64,000 nt of DNA from Basidiobolus meristosporus CBS 931.73 (Eukaryota; Basidiobolomycota; Basidiobolomycetes; Basidiobolales; Basidiobolaceae): the NCBI GenBank assembly GCA_002104905.1, contig MCFE01000132.1:62001-126000 (forward strand), in the 5' to 3' direction. Shown here in pieces: positions 22,125 through 33,828 of the stretch. The position numbers and the translations under genes were made by a program. Each line of letters starts with the position of its first letter. Position 1 is the first letter of the stretch. The notes beneath the pieces are model-generated. The model did not search any database and was not told where the DNA came from. It was given only the letters and a program-made list of their open reading frames with translations.

Positions 22125-22405
22125 TGGTCCTATGGGTGGATCCAATTGGGATCATCCATCAAGATCCCATTTAGGGACTGTCATAATAACAGCAGCTTGG
22201 AATTAGTGACCCTCCTGACAATCTGATAACAAGATCATGACGGTGTTTTGCAAATTTTACAGCCAAATAAAGGGATAAAACTTGACAATTTTTTATTAGT
22301 GCTGTGACAATATTTGCATGGTATTGTTGCGGTCTTTCAGCTCTCTATTACCATTTTAAGTGGATCCAGCTGGCCAGGACTTCCAATTGCCTTATATGGC
22401 AAGAA
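22125..22405 (-). repeat. Dispersed repeat R1, right arm (inverted)
   Basis: It is the imperfect reverse complement of 21160-21440, including GCCATATAAGGC and the TTATTTGGCTGTAAAAT block. The loop between the arms is about 680 bp and holds copia-derived text. Confidence 0.6.
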
Positions 22406-22470
22406 ACTTGACAGTATTTTGTTGGCCTCACAGCAAGACTCTGATGGCATTTTTTTGACAGTATGACGGC

Positions 22471-23264
22471 CTACAGCTGGTTCTGTATAATGCTACTGTA
22501 CCAATTTACCAAATGGTATTTCCTTTTTCTACCTCCCCTAGTGCAATTCATATATTCCACTGTAGAATCACCTTTCTTTATTTGCTTACCCACTACTACC
22601 TTGGGTATTCTACATATAGTTTGAATCAAAAAAACTATGGCCTCCTGCTTACTAACCTTTACAAACGTGCACACCTGCCACAATTGACATACTTCTATCA
22701 CCTCAACTTTACGGCTTTTTAGTGTGATACTTGCAAAGTTGCCATATACCTTGTACTGCCCGTAACATATACATCTTGCAAACATATGCTTGGTTATTGC
22801 CACTTCTGCCATGAATACCTCCTGAATATTGGCAAAGAACTTCTTGGTATTTAGCCAATATATTCCTTGTCTGTGCTGGATTCTAGTCCCCCTTATAGGT
22901 GTGCACGGGCTTTTGTTTGTGTGAAATCCGTATTCAATAGTGTAGAAGCAGGCTTGTGACCACAAGATATCTGGCATATCTTGGTGGAGTTTCCTGATAA
23001 AAATTAGTTGTTTGTTTCACCCATCCCGACTTTGCATTACTTAACTGATTACCCACGCATTGGGGCTGCTTGGCTTCTTAATGCCATAGGCATAGGTGTC
23101 TCCATGTGCACATTTGTCCTCAGTGTTCTCCAACTCTTTCTGGCTGTCCTTCATGTGCCAGTTCATCACATTCATGATGGACTTGAAGGTAATATTCTTG
23201 ATGAGATTGCAATATGGTAGTACCTGTAACTTGATTTGTCTTCCTATCTCCCCACAGGTGCCAG
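22471..23264 (-). pseudogene. Transposon-like pol fragment, unassigned
   Basis: A 168-codon open stretch (22977 to 22471) contains MPDILWSQACFYTIEY and NKSPCTP. This faintly recalls the copia integrase end, where an LW-A-Y-N-SP pattern is usual. The stretch to its right (23264-22980) is open for a further 80 codons but is not recognised. It sits between repeat debris and a solo LTR. Function is not claimed, and it is treated as transposon debris. Confidence 0.35.
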
Positions 23265-24317
23265 TGTAGTGGGGTGACAGTGACACCCACTGACAGATGT
23301 GCTCATTCCCTCATTTTCTACTATCCTATATCTCTACTACATTTATTTTAGTTTTATCCCATTTGTCTTACCTGATCAGTACTATCTCATAAGCCAGTTG
23401 ACTATCACACCTGCTTACCTTATTGCATAAGTTACCCCTCACTCTATGTAAGATTACTAGCTATAAGTGCTTCTATATTAGGCAAATACCCATGCCAGTA
23501 CCCATGTCACCATCTCTACCACTTCCATACCATATATGGTATCCCCATGTTACACAGGTATTGGAATACTGATTCCTGATTGGTTGGATGTGCTGTGCCT
23601 CTTAGAACATTCCAGCACCTACTTAGAACATTCTTAGGTCATTCTGATGTCATTAAGATTTCTATTGATATCCAGAACCTTCCAGAACACCATGATTAGT
23701 AATCACTTAGGCAGTAAGAAAAGTATATCAGGGCGGCTATCCCTCAACAATAAATCATCATCCCTTTTATCAATATTCTGACTTGTTGATTAGTGTGATC
23801 ACTGCTACCTGCAGCTACCTGAACTTCCAACCCCAGACCACAGGACACTCCCAGGAAACCGCATTGACAGCCAACTGACCTTGGAGGTACTACTTGTGAG
23901 GAATACTCAGAGTAGGTATCTTTTATTATATTTGATTCTTTCCCAAGTTTGTTCTTGTACAAGCAAAGATACTTTTCTGTCTTTGTAACTATTGACCACA
24001 GCTGCATTCTTATCAAGTCCCTGCTGGTGGAGTTTACAGTTGTTTTGACTTTGGAAGCTCTAGTACATTGTCATCTCAAAGGATGCTGAATCCAGTACAT
24101 ACTTTTGTTAAGACACCAACTAAGTTGGGGATTGTAGCTCAACAGTTTTCCCTTGACAAGCTTGTGGCTTTGTTCCCCTTCACATTAGATTAGAGACAGA
24201 ACCCAAGTATTCCTAGCAAGCTTTTGCCAGAGGTTATTGCACCCAGTGAACACCCCACACACAATACACTTGAGAAGTGTTGGACATATCTCTCCCTTGG
24301 ACCTATACACCACCACA
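23265..24317 (+). repeat. Solo LTR of the element 1 family
   Basis: It begins TGTAGTGGGG and ends CACCACA and aligns over its whole length with the LTRs of element 1, in the opposite orientation. No internal sequence remains. A matching target duplication is not evident: CCAG stands on the left and GTGC on the right, although a GTGC also occurs three bases further left. Confidence 0.88.
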
Positions 24318-25250
24318 GTGCTTAATTAATACTGAGTGCAGTACTGTATAGCTTTGCAGTATTTGTTGGACTGCATTGGCTTCCTCAGATGGAGTGTGAC
24401 CAGAATATATCTGGCGTGTGAACAATGTTTTCCCTCAATAGTGGTGGACTCCTGACAATTTGGACATGTTGCAATGGTAGCATTTTTGGATGTGAATGCC
24501 ATGCAACTGTTAAAACATGCTGGAATCAGGACAGTCTCTGGATCATATGTTGCCAGCCACATGACAGTTGTCCACTTGTACTATGTACATGGTAAGTTGC
24601 ATCCCAGTATGATTTTGGCAAGAAGTAGTAATAAATCCTCAAAGCCCCCATTACTGATATTAGTGGAAACATGCCACCTCTCTAGCCACAATGTTACATC
24701 ATTCACCAGTAGATGGATTACTGGGCTCACTTGGCTCCATAAAGTATCCTTTGCATTTGTTTCAATGGGTGTTGACTCATTACACATAGGGATTTGACCA
24801 AGCTCATATGTGGTACTGTTGTTAGGGGTGATAGGCTCAAAATCCATCAATGAACCTTCTTTGTCAGAGCTATCACTCTGTGTGCCATATTCAGAAGGCT
24901 GTGGTGAGCCTAAAGGTGTCACAAACTCACCTGACTCAGTTTGCACAAGGTGACAAAGATGGCCAGGTGCCAATACAGAAGTATCAACTGGCTGGCAAGA
25001 TAATGTTAGTACAGTAGTGACCAATCAATGGTCAAATATGACCTGGGTGGCAAAACACTGGCTGTGATCCTTGTAGTACTTCCTATGCTGTTTGTGTGCT
25101 TCATGGCTGAAAGGCTTGCCACAATAGCCACATGGACTTTTTATTTTTTTTTGCTGAGACACAATCTTAACTGTGTTGAGACACACACTACACCAAAAGG
25201 TTCAGTAAACTTTGTTTATACTTTTTTGATCAAGTTGAATAAGTAAGCAC
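24318..25250 (-). pseudogene. tnp2/CACTA-like transposase, N-terminal remnant
   Basis: On the minus strand a zinc-finger-like CGYCGKPFSHEAHKQH (about 25120-25160) is followed by an acidic linker (SDSSDKEGS). Then come NISNGGFEDLLLLL and, in a second frame, CFNSCMAFTSKNATIATCPNC (24320-24562). The last pattern, CP-(N)SC-AFT--NA---CP-C, is typical of Transposase_21 (tnp2) proteins of fungal CACTA/EnSpm-like elements. The protein is cut off by the solo LTR, so the catalytic part is missing. The similarity is recalled and has not been tested by search. Confidence 0.55.
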
Positions 25251-25565
25251 CAAGAGACTGGACTAATTGAAATCAGTTTGGATGTTGATAGGCACATAAG
25301 ATATATGAAAATTGCATCATTAATCAGCTGATGTCTTGGCAATTGCTAAGTGGTTGGATAGATCTCAGATGACTAATCACTTGGGAAGGCTTAGCAGATG
25401 AGATGGGGATGTAATGACCAGATGAAAATCAATAAGGTGTGACAGCTAGAAATAGATTCTGAGAAGTGATAAAATAAGCCATAACTGGAATCAGTTATGT
25501 TTGGGTTAGGGAAAATCAGTTAGGGTACTAGATTTTCTTACAGAGTAAAATTGGCTAAGTCTTAA
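25251..25565. other. No gene seen
   Basis: AT-rich sequence with no long frame and no recognised repeat. Confidence 0.5.
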
Positions 25566-25870
25566 ATATTAATGCACAACAGCTGTTACAAAGCCATTAT
25601 AAACTTGCCATAAGATAGTTTAAACACCACCAAGTCTATTCTTATACTAGGCAGTCTAATAATCAAAACACTGCCACAATCCCATCATGACATTGTTGAA
25701 AAGGTTAGGAATTCCCAGCTCCTGGCATTCTTACAGCCTCATTGCATGATCTTGATAGTTGATCCTGATTAGATCCACCTGTGGGACCAAATTATTTTTC
25801 ATAAGGAAGTATGCTAGTTGCAGCAGTTATTCATGTATTTGACAACTAATAAGCAGTAGGCAATAGCACT
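25566..25870 (+). repeat. Dispersed repeat R1, third copy
   Basis: It aligns loosely with 21235-21500 in the same orientation, sharing CCCATCAT, AATTCC-AGCT-CTG and TAGATC-ACCTG-GGGACCA blocks. It is the last transposon-like sequence before the gene arrays. Confidence 0.5.
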
Positions 25871-25955
25871 TAGGAACAAAACTAGCTGTAAGAAGGCACC
25901 TGGGTATTTACTACAATAGTGGAGCAAAAGTCTAACACTTGATCTTCTTCAAAAT

Positions 25956-26280
25956 ATGTCTGTTGAGTATACATCCCCTCTGTTTGTAATTTGGCCCATT
26001 AGTTTGATCTTCTTCTAATCCTCAGCTAACATACAAATTCTAAGTTGGCATGACTTACTCTAGCTGCAGTGGTGCCCTCAACATGGTTCTCACCAAGCTC
26101 AACGGTAACTGGCACATCTAGAAGCGAAACAATGTACTCGATAGGCACTAACCACCTTCCGTATTTCTCTTAGGCGTTACAAAAGTGGAGATTTCCTTGG
26201 GGCAACAGCTCGTTGTTGTTCAAGGGACCATTTCTCAGGAGGAGATCGCGAGCACCATCAAGAAAACCACTCCGCAGTGA
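25956..26280 (+). pseudogene. ATX1-type copper chaperone pseudogene
   Basis: It is homologous to the two intact genes at 32341 and 38872. Exon 1 has lost its splice donor (TTGAGT for GTGAGT). Exon 2 has CAA changed to TAA, and the metal site MTCSGC is changed to MTYSSC, losing the first copper-binding cysteine. The C-terminal end is shortened (AAGAAAACCACTCCGCAGTGA). Intron 2 and exon 3 are almost identical to the intact copies, whereas everything before about 26085 is diverged, mostly by C/T and G/A changes. The gene is dead and appears to be a mosaic of an old and a young copy. Confidence 0.85.
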
Positions 26281-27463
26281 AAATTGAGAGCGCATTTTGC
26301 GGTGACTCTCAGCATCGACCAGATACCTTCCTAATTACCTTGTACAACTGGCGATTTGGCAGTTTGATGGCCGAACCCTACGATTAACTACTCTACACTT
26401 AGCTGATGATGATAATAAAATTATTGCATGATAATTTAGTGTTTCGATGTCCTCAGTACAGCTTTCACTATGACATGTTTGTCCTGATTACAGCCGTTAG
26501 TTGCGGTAGAATCTTCGTAAGGGGATGCAGGGAGGCTAGAGACTCGTACCAGTGCTCACCATCTTCCATATTTCACGTACCAGTGCTCGCCATCTTCCAT
26601 ATTTCAAATACCGGTCAAAATGTCAGAGATCTATCCATGGTATGGCAAGTATGCCCGGTGAAGTGCAATCATGAGCGAACAAACCGGTAAAAGAGCATTC
26701 GGATGAAACAGTTTCCCACCTGGGGGTACCGACCAGTTCGCCCATCAAGCCTGGAAATAATTCAGATCGTCTGACAAGATCCCACCACAAGTATAGAAAT
26801 GATCGACCCCAACCAGAAGTACGCATTATGTCAGGATAAAGGTTTCCTCTACGGAAATTGATAGAGTCGGATCATCCCAGTTACTTGTCTCATCCAAGAA
26901 AATACCTGATATTTTACAGGCTCTTTCGACATAAAGCTTAGCTGACTCTGGTTTCAACTTGGTCGCATCAAATCATGATTTAGGAAGGTGAGAATCCCCT
27001 AATAGTAAGGTAACAATGCTGAGAATATTGATTGGTCTCTGTATGGTAAACACCTACTTGGCACCTCCAGAGCTCAAACCAATTCACCAAATTGTGGCCT
27101 GATAAGAACTCATAAACGTACTGACGAGATCGTGCAACATAATGTGCTGACCGGGGAAGTGACTAGTCCACGCATGACGTTCCCAGGTGACTTCCACCCA
27201 AAACATCATGAAAGGTGCTCACTTAATAGCAACGATAATGGCTAGTCTTCATATATGAATCCTACAGATCGAAGTCCTAGATGATGTAAATGTTAATTTC
27301 TAGCCAATTGCTCCAGAGAAGTAAATATTGAGGCATGCCGTTCCGAGTGAGGCTACCCCACATGTATTACGCCCAGCCTTCTGCACCATGCCAAATGAAC
27401 TAAAATGGCAATCTGGAATATTTCACATCAAGTGATGGAATGGTACACACGCATGTACTCCCG
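26281..27463. other. Spacer of unit 1, no gene seen
   Basis: It aligns with the spacer of unit 2 (32685-33828) over long stretches, such as the GGGGATGCAGGGAGGCTAGA block. Short frames are not conserved. It includes a local direct repeat of CGTACCAGTGCTC...CTTCCATATTTCA near 26545-26605. Confidence 0.6.
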
Positions 27464-27737
27464 AAATATGGAAATGATCAGCGAGTATTCCCATAGAGAC
27501 AGGATCCGCTGCATGCTTTGAAAAGAGCTTGATTATCACATAGGCACACATATGGCTAAGAGTTGTTGCATATTCACAAAGGGTAGACCTGTGTGGAGCT
27601 CGTATGTTCTGGAGAAATCTCATTGTTGTTACATGATTTACTTGACGCGTAATAGGAGCCGTGGCTGAAATTACAGTATGAACCATATACCATGAGACGG
27701 TTTATGAGAAATACTTGGGCATTAAGGACTATAAAAG
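27464..27737 (+). promoter_or_regulatory. SUB1 promoter: conserved upstream motif and TATA box
   Basis: The motif AAATATGGAAATGATCAGC (27464-27482) recurs before every subtilisin in the array. TATAAAAG at 27730-27737 lies 60 bp before the ATG. This is the class a promoter, shared with SUB3 and SUB5. Confidence 0.7.
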
Positions 27738-27789
27738 GTGCCGAAAAAACATGAAGTCAATCAACACGTAGCTTTACTGCTTTATAGTC

Positions 27790-29053
27790 ATGGTCAATTT
27801 CCGCACTTTTACCTTAGGCTACCTAGTAGCCATTCTCTTGACTGCCCAACTGACCGAGGCTCAAATTGTCGACGTCTCCAACAAGTACATCGTTAAGATC
27901 AAGGAAGGTGCTGACTCCAACAAAGGTAGGAATGCAAGATCGTGGCATGATTGACATGCGAGGACCATCTAACCAATACCTATCATTGCTTACTGTAGTT
28001 GACCAATTCCTGAAGACCAAGCTTGACCAGTACAACCGCGGTCGCAGCGGTAACAATGGCCTGAAGAATGAGCTCAAGAGCAAGTTCTCGTTGGAGAGCT
28101 TCAACGCCTATGCCGGCACTCTCAGTCAAGGCTTGGTCTCCGAGCTCAAGGCTCATGGAGATGTTGAGTATGTCGAGGCTGAGCAAGTGTTCACCATCTC
28201 CGGTGTTCAGACTAACCCACCAAGCTGGGGACTGCCAAGAATCTCTCAGCGTGCTCGTGACACCAGTGCCCCTTACAACTACCCCAACTCAGCCGGCGAG
28301 GGTGTGGATGTGTACATCATTGATACTGGCATCAATGTCAAGCACACCGACCTCGGTGGTAGAGCCACCCTCCCCGTGAGCTTCATCACTGGTGAGGCCA
28401 CTGACGACCTCAATGGCCATGGCACTCATGTGTCAGGTACTGTTGGCGGCAACACCTATGGTGTGGCCAAGAAGGCCAAGCTCATCGGAGTCAAGGTGCT
28501 GAGCGGTAGTGGAAGTGGCACCACCTCGGGTGTCATCTCAGGAGTCAACTGGGTTGCTGAGCAAGCCAAGAAGAGTGGCCGTAAGAGTGTCGCCAACATG
28601 TCACTCGGCGGTGGCAACAGTGAGGCACTGAAGCAGGCTGTCAATGCTGCTGTCCAAGCTGGTGTCACCTTCATTGTTGCCGCTGGTAATGAGAGCCAAG
28701 ATGCCTGCAACGTCTCCCCCGCCAACGCCGCTCAAGCATTCGCTGTTGGGGCCACCACCATCTCTGACACCCTGGCCAGCTTCAGCAACTACGGCAAGTG
28801 CGTGAAGATCTTGGCCCCGGGCCAGGACATCACCTCTGCCTGGATTGGAGGCACCAGCGCATCCAAGAAGATCTCTGGCACCAGTATGGCTAGTCCACAT
28901 GTTGCAGGTGTTGCTGCGTTGTACTTGTCGCAAGGTGGATTGAACACCCCAGCCGAAGTCTACACTGCACTCCAATCCAAGGCCACCAAAGACGCCATTA
29001 CCGGATTGAAGGGAACTACCCCTAACCTATTGGTATTCAACTCCAACCAGTAA
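27790..29053 (+). CDS. Secreted subtilisin-like serine protease SUB1 (proteinase K type)
   Basis: Exons are 27790-27925 and 27999-29053; the 73-nt intron runs GTAGG to TGTAG in phase 1. The product is 396 residues and probably degrades protein outside the cell. Residues 1-24 form a signal peptide (hydrophobic YLVAILLTAQL). An I9-type inhibitor propeptide reaches to about 115. The S8 domain has D154 (YIIDTGI), H186 (NGHGTHVSG), oxyanion N276 (AAGNES) and S341 (GTSMASPHVAG). Cysteines 282 and 313 are placed as in many S8A enzymes. The start is chosen because only this ATG gives a signal peptide; a frame reading through the intron would not. It carries the class a 3' UTR with AATAAA at 29091. 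SUB5 shares both flanks. Confidence 0.95.
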
Positions 29054-29603
29054 AGGATCGAATAACCATAGTATGATATACGCAAGATTGAATAAAGTCA
29101 TCACATTATCTACCATAATTAAAATTTATGGAACCAAGACTAAAGACATATTGTGACTTGCAATAATGAGACAAGAAATGGCTACGCCACAAGTGCGACG
29201 ATAATCCAATTTAGCTGGTCGCTGAAAATTTCCAGTAGTGTGGTGAGGTACGGAGTTTGGGAGAGAAATGGATTGGTTGGATAGGGCTCCCAATAAATTC
29301 GTCATATCGGCATCCTGCGAGCAATAATAACATATGAGAAAAACTGATTGTCAGTCTGGTGGCATCGGGGGAAATTCAGGTGTTCTTTCCCGATATGTGG
29401 ACAAGATCGACAATCGTATTGCATATTTAGTGCCAGAACAGGTGGATTTCTTGATTTGGGTATGTTTATTTAAAATTTACCATGATCACGGATATTCTGT
29501 GGGAAGCCCGGTCTATGGAAGCTTTACTCCCAGCATTCCTTAAAATGGAAATCTACGTGAATTAGCCAGACTAGTAAAATGGTATATTCACAATCTTGCT
29601 CAG
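29054..29603. other. Spacer SUB1-SUB2, no gene seen
   Basis: It aligns with the SUB5-SUB6 spacer (42051-42632). A second, weaker copy of the upstream motif (GATATGTGGACAAGATCGAC) lies near 29392. Confidence 0.6.
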
Positions 29604-29928
29604 AGTATGGAAATGATCGGCAGGCAATCAAGGAGACGCATCAACATGTTCTATCAGCGTACTCGATGGCCAAGAGCAGGTGACCATGGCAATTTTTAAG
29701 ATCCTAAAATACGACAGTATTCTGTACAGGTTTTTTGGTGCATAAGACGACTTGATATATCCAAGAGGATCATTCATGAGAGAAATGCTGCACATCCTGT
29801 CGAAATCTATCTTGATTTCCGATAACCGTAAACATGGAGGTTTCCAAGGCACGAAAGTCCACGGTAGTATTGGTATTGTAGTTAAATTCAAAGTATAGAG
29901 CCTGGAATAAATTATTTTGCTATAAAAG
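29604..29928 (+). promoter_or_regulatory. SUB2 promoter: conserved motif and TATA box
   Basis: GTATGGAAATGATCGGC begins the region. TATAAAAG at 29921-29928 lies 61 bp before the ATG. The 380 bp upstream match those of SUB6 (class b). Confidence 0.7.
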
Positions 29929-29981
29929 AGAGCGGCGGAATGTTAAAAAGCACAATCATTTCTTGAAGTGTCTACTACAAT

Positions 29982-31245
29982 ATGGTCGGTTTCCGCACAC
30001 TCACATTCGGCTCCCTGGTCGCCATTCTCTTGACTGCCCAGCTAACCGAAGCTCAAATTGTCGATGTCTCCAACAAGTACATCGTCAAGATCAAGGAAGG
30101 TGCTGACTCCAACAAAGGTAGGAATGCAAGATCGTGGCATGATTGACATACGAGGATGGTCTAACCAATGCCTGCCGTTGCTTACTGTAGTTGACCAATT
30201 CCTGAAGACCAAGCTTGACCAGTACAACCGCGGTCGCAGCGGTAACAATGGCCTGAAGAATGAGCTCAAGAGCAAGTTCTCGTTGGAGAGCTTCAACGCC
30301 TATGCCGGCACTCTCAGTCAAGGCTTGGTCTCCGAGCTCAAGGCTCACGGGGATGTTGAGTATGTCGAGGCTGAGCAAGTGTTCACCATCTCCGGTGTTC
30401 AGACTAACCCACCAAGCTGGGGACTGCCAAGAATCTCTCAGCGCGCTCGTGACACCAGTGCCCCTTACAACTACCCCGACTCAGCTGGCGAGGGTGTGGA
30501 TGTGTACATCATTGATACTGGCATCAATGTCAAGCACACTGACCTCGGTGGTAGAGCCACCCTCCCCGTGAGCTTCATCACTGGTGAGGCCACCGACGAC
30601 CTCAATGGCCATGGCACTCATGTGTCAGGTACTGTTGGCGGCAATACCTATGGTGTGGCCAAGAAGGCCAAGCTCATCGGAGTCAAGGTGCTGAGCGGTA
30701 GTGGAAGTGGCACCACCTCGGGTGTCATCTCAGGAGTCAACTGGGTTGCCGAGCAAGCCAAGAAGAGTGGCCGTAAGAGTGTCGCCAACATGTCGCTCGG
30801 CGGTGGCAACAGTGAGGCACTGAAGCAGGCAGTCAATGCTGCTGTCCAAGCTGGTGTCACCTTCATTGTTGCCGCTGGTAATGAGAGCCAAGATGCCTGC
30901 AACGTCTCCCCCGCCAACGCCGCTCAAGCATTCGCTGTTGGGGCCACCACCATCTCTGACACTCTGGCCAGCTTCAGCAACTACGGCAAGTGCGTGAAGA
31001 TCTTGGCCCCGGGCCAGGACATCACCTCTGCCTGGATTGGAGGCACCAACGCATCTAAGAAGATCTCTGGCACCAGTATGGCTAGTCCACATGTTGCTGG
31101 TGTTGCTGCGTTGTACTTGTCGCAAGGTGGATTGAACACCCCAGCCGAAGTCTACACCGCACTCCAATCCAAGGCCACCAAAGACGCCATTACCGGATTG
31201 AAGGGCACCACCCCTAACCTATTGGTATTCAACTCCAATCAGTAA
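29982..31245 (+). CDS. Secreted subtilisin-like serine protease SUB2
   Basis: Exons are 29982-30117 and 30191-31245, with the same 73-nt phase 1 intron. The product is 396 residues with signal peptide, I9 propeptide and all S8 catalytic residues as in SUB1. It differs by single residues such as V3-G4 at the N-terminus and TNASKK for TSASKK near 331-336. The promoter is class b (like SUB6), but the 3' UTR (CAGATGCAAATAAAAGTATC, AATAAA near 31279) is that of SUB4, class c. This suggests a fusion of two ancestral genes by unequal crossing-over inside the coding region. Confidence 0.95.
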
Positions 31246-31971
31246 ATCACTCATCACTTTTGTCATCGTTCAGATGCAAATAAAAGTATCCGGTTAAATA
31301 TTAACGTGTTCATATATATATATATATATTGATAGAGGCACGCAGACCTAGTTTTATGAAATTGCCCCTGGCGACATTTGTTGACACACATATCATCTAA
31401 GAATGGAACTTATTTTACTAGTTTTGTTTACACCATGCGTAAATAAGGCGCTGGATTGCTCATGATCCATGATAATAAAATTCGAATTATTTTGTTTGAA
31501 CCATTTCGCAGGTGACATCTCACTTGGCTGCATCAAATTTCTTCAGGTTCGAAGAAATAAGCAATCACATATAGGAAGCCATTTTTCTGTCCAGATAGTA
31601 ATATATAAACCGGGGATTTCGTATTTTGAATCCCAAACAGTGGTTTATTCTAAGGTTAAAGCCTCATCGGAGCACCTTACAATAAGTAGAAATTGTTCAT
31701 TGATGAGTAATTCAGCGTATGGCTTTCAACAATTTTCCCAAGTTCTCATTGCTATTCAAAATATGATAAATTGCTGGATATTATTCTACTGAAGTGTCGG
31801 ACCATTTGGTCAGATTCGGATTTGGCAAGGATCGCCACAATTTAATATAAGGTTAGTACGAGTTTTTTGAAAAACCAAAATAACATCTTGAAGAGCAGAC
31901 TTGAGAGATCTCATTCACTTCATTGGACCTCACACATCTTTTCTATGAGGTCAGGATTATTTGAGTACAGT
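31246..31971. other. Spacer, no gene seen
   Basis: It contains a TA run at 31312-31329 and aligns with 37365-38470. A half-matching copy of the CGG-N10-CCG palindrome lies at 31798-31813. Confidence 0.6.
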
Positions 31972-31987
31972 CGGACCATTTGGTCCG
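31972..31987. promoter_or_regulatory. CGG-N10-CCG palindrome upstream of ATX1 copy 2
   Basis: CGGACCATTTGGTCCG is a perfect 16-bp palindrome about 370 bp before the ATG. It is present again at 38474. CGG triplets in this spacing are the kind of site bound by Zn2Cys6 fungal regulators; binding here is inference. Confidence 0.5.
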
Positions 31988-32271
31988 ATTGGGATAATCT
32001 ACTTGCAAGTTGATCATCGATTAGTGCGGATGATCAAGTTATCTCGGTATTCCAATCAATCAGTAATTGGAAGTTTTAACGCTGATTGATCAGCAGTGAA
32101 TATTTATCCGAAGTTTTCAGGAAGATGGTTTTTGAAATCAACGCTGGGCCATGCCCAATAGCGTAAATCACGCACCAAAATCCCAGTTTCTCGCTTGGTC
32201 CAACGAAAAGCAGTGGTTGTTAATCATCGCTCTGACAACTATGGAAGCTGTATGGAATGTATTGAATTCAC

Positions 32272-32279
32272 TATAAAAA
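32272..32279 (+). promoter_or_regulatory. TATA box of ATX1 copy 2
   Basis: TATAAAAA lies 69 bp before the chosen ATG. An upstream out-of-frame ATG 40 bp before the start is only 30 bp from the TATA box, so it may lie outside the transcript. Confidence 0.65.
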
Positions 32280-32340
32280 GGCACTCGTGGGTCCACCAAA
32301 ATGGCAGAACACAAGCCTAACACTTCATCTACTTCGCAAT

Positions 32341-32684
32341 ATGGCCGGATCGGTGAGTACACATGCCCACTCTATTCGTAATTCAATACAGTGGTCTGAT
32401 CTTCATCTAATCCCCAGCAAACATACAAATTCCAAGTTGGCATGACCTGCTCTGGTTGCACTGGTGCTGTCAACAGGGTTCTCACCAAGCTCAACGGTAA
32501 CTGGCACATCTAGAAGCGAAACAATGTACTCGATAGGCACTAACCACCTTCCGTATTTCTCTTAGGCGTTACAAAAGTGGAGATTTCCTTGGAGCAACAG
32601 CTCGTTGTTGTTGAAGGGACCGCTTCTCAGGAGGAGATCATGAACACCATCAAGAAAACTGGCAAATCCGTGACTCTGCTGTGA
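32341..32684 (+). CDS. ATX1: ATX1/ATOX1-type copper chaperone (copy 2)
   Basis: Exons are 32341-32352, 32418-32496 and 32566-32684, with introns of 65 and 69 nt, both GT-AG. The product is 69 residues, close to the 73 of yeast Atx1. It is a single heavy-metal-associated domain with the copper site MTCSGC (residues 13-18), then GAVNRVLTKLNGV, strand VEISLEQQ and the C-terminal TIKKTGKSV containing the usual lysine. The family carries Cu(I) in the cytosol to P-type ATPases of the secretory pathway, a role inferred here from the motif. The start gives MAGS before the first strand. It stands at the head of a unit with secreted proteases. Identity as an HMA copper chaperone is firm. Confidence 0.92.
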
Positions 32685-33828
32685 ATATTGGGAGCGCATT
32701 TTGCGGTGGACTCTCAGCATCGACCAGATACCTTCCTCACTGCCCTGTACAATTGTCGATTTGGCAGTTTGATGGCCGAACCCTATGATTAACTACTCTA
32801 CATTTAGCTGACTACGATAATAAAATATTTGCATGTTAATTTAGTGTTTCGATGTCCTCCGTGCAGCTTTTACTATTCATTCACTATGACATTTTTGTCC
32901 TGATTACAGCCGTTTGTTGCGGTAGAACTTTCGTCAGGGGATGCAGGGAGGCTAGAGACTCGTACCAGTGCTCACCATCTTCCATATTTCAAATACCGGT
33001 CAAAATGTCAGAGGTCTGTCCATGGTATGGTAAGTATGCACGGTAAAGTGCAATCATGAGCGAACAAACCGGCAAAAGAGCATTCGGATGAAACAGTTTC
33101 CCATTTGTGATCATCAGGCCTAGAAGTGGTTCAAATTGTTGCTGGCAAGTTCATACCGCCAATATAAAAATAACCGATCCCAATTACTGGATTCCAAGTC
33201 TCTCATTTCAACTTCGTCCTCTTGAACCGTAACTTAGGCGGGTGAGAATTCACTAGTAGGAAGGTGATATTGCTGCGAATATTGATTGGTCTGGGTAAAC
33301 GTGAAAATGCCCCGTATTTGCAAACACATACTTGCCATCTCCAGAGCTCAAGCCAATTTACCATATTGAGGCCTAATAAGAACTCATAAACTTACCGGTG
33401 AGATCGGGGTCTCATACAACATAACATACTTACCGGAGAAACCGTCAATCTCTAGCAAAGACTAGTTCACAAGTGGCTCCCCCGGTAATATACCTTCCAC
33501 TCAAAATACCATGATAGGGGTTCACTTGATACCAACGATTGTGACTGGTCTTCATATCTAGATCCTAGAGATCGAAGGAAATTCTTAGATGGTGCAAATG
33601 GTAATTTCGGCTGACGATCTAACCAATTACTCCAAAGAAGTAAAAATTGAAGCATGCCGTTCTGAGCGAGGCTACCCTACATGTATTAGAATGTTGCTCC
33701 GAGTGAGGTTACTCAACATGTATAACGCCCAGTCTTATGTAGCATGCCAAAGCAACTACAATGGTAATCAATGATATTTCTCATCAAGGGATGGAATGAT
33801 GCACACAATATTCACACATGCATTCCCG
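32685..33828. other. Spacer of unit 2, no gene seen
   Basis: It aligns with 26281-27463. No conserved open frame is seen. Confidence 0.6.

Larger units (their letters stand above)
25890..31900 (+). repeat. Tandem unit 1 (psi-ATX1, SUB1, SUB2)
   Basis: First of three directly repeated segments, each a copper-chaperone gene followed by subtilisins with similar spacers. The start (25890-26085) is strongly diverged from the other units, whereas the rest is close to them. This unit has two subtilisins; the second carries the upstream region of one class and the 3' UTR of another. Confidence 0.85.

Noticed and set aside
28601-28975. Antisense open frames opposite the subtilisin genes (89-168 codons)
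   Set aside because: Shadow frames produced by GC-rich third positions, present in all copies for that reason only.
27866-29053. 395-codon subtilisin frame starting at MSTSPTS
   Set aside because: It reads through the intron in the wrong frame of exon 1. The spliced form starting at 27790 gives a signal peptide and a proper I9 propeptide start.
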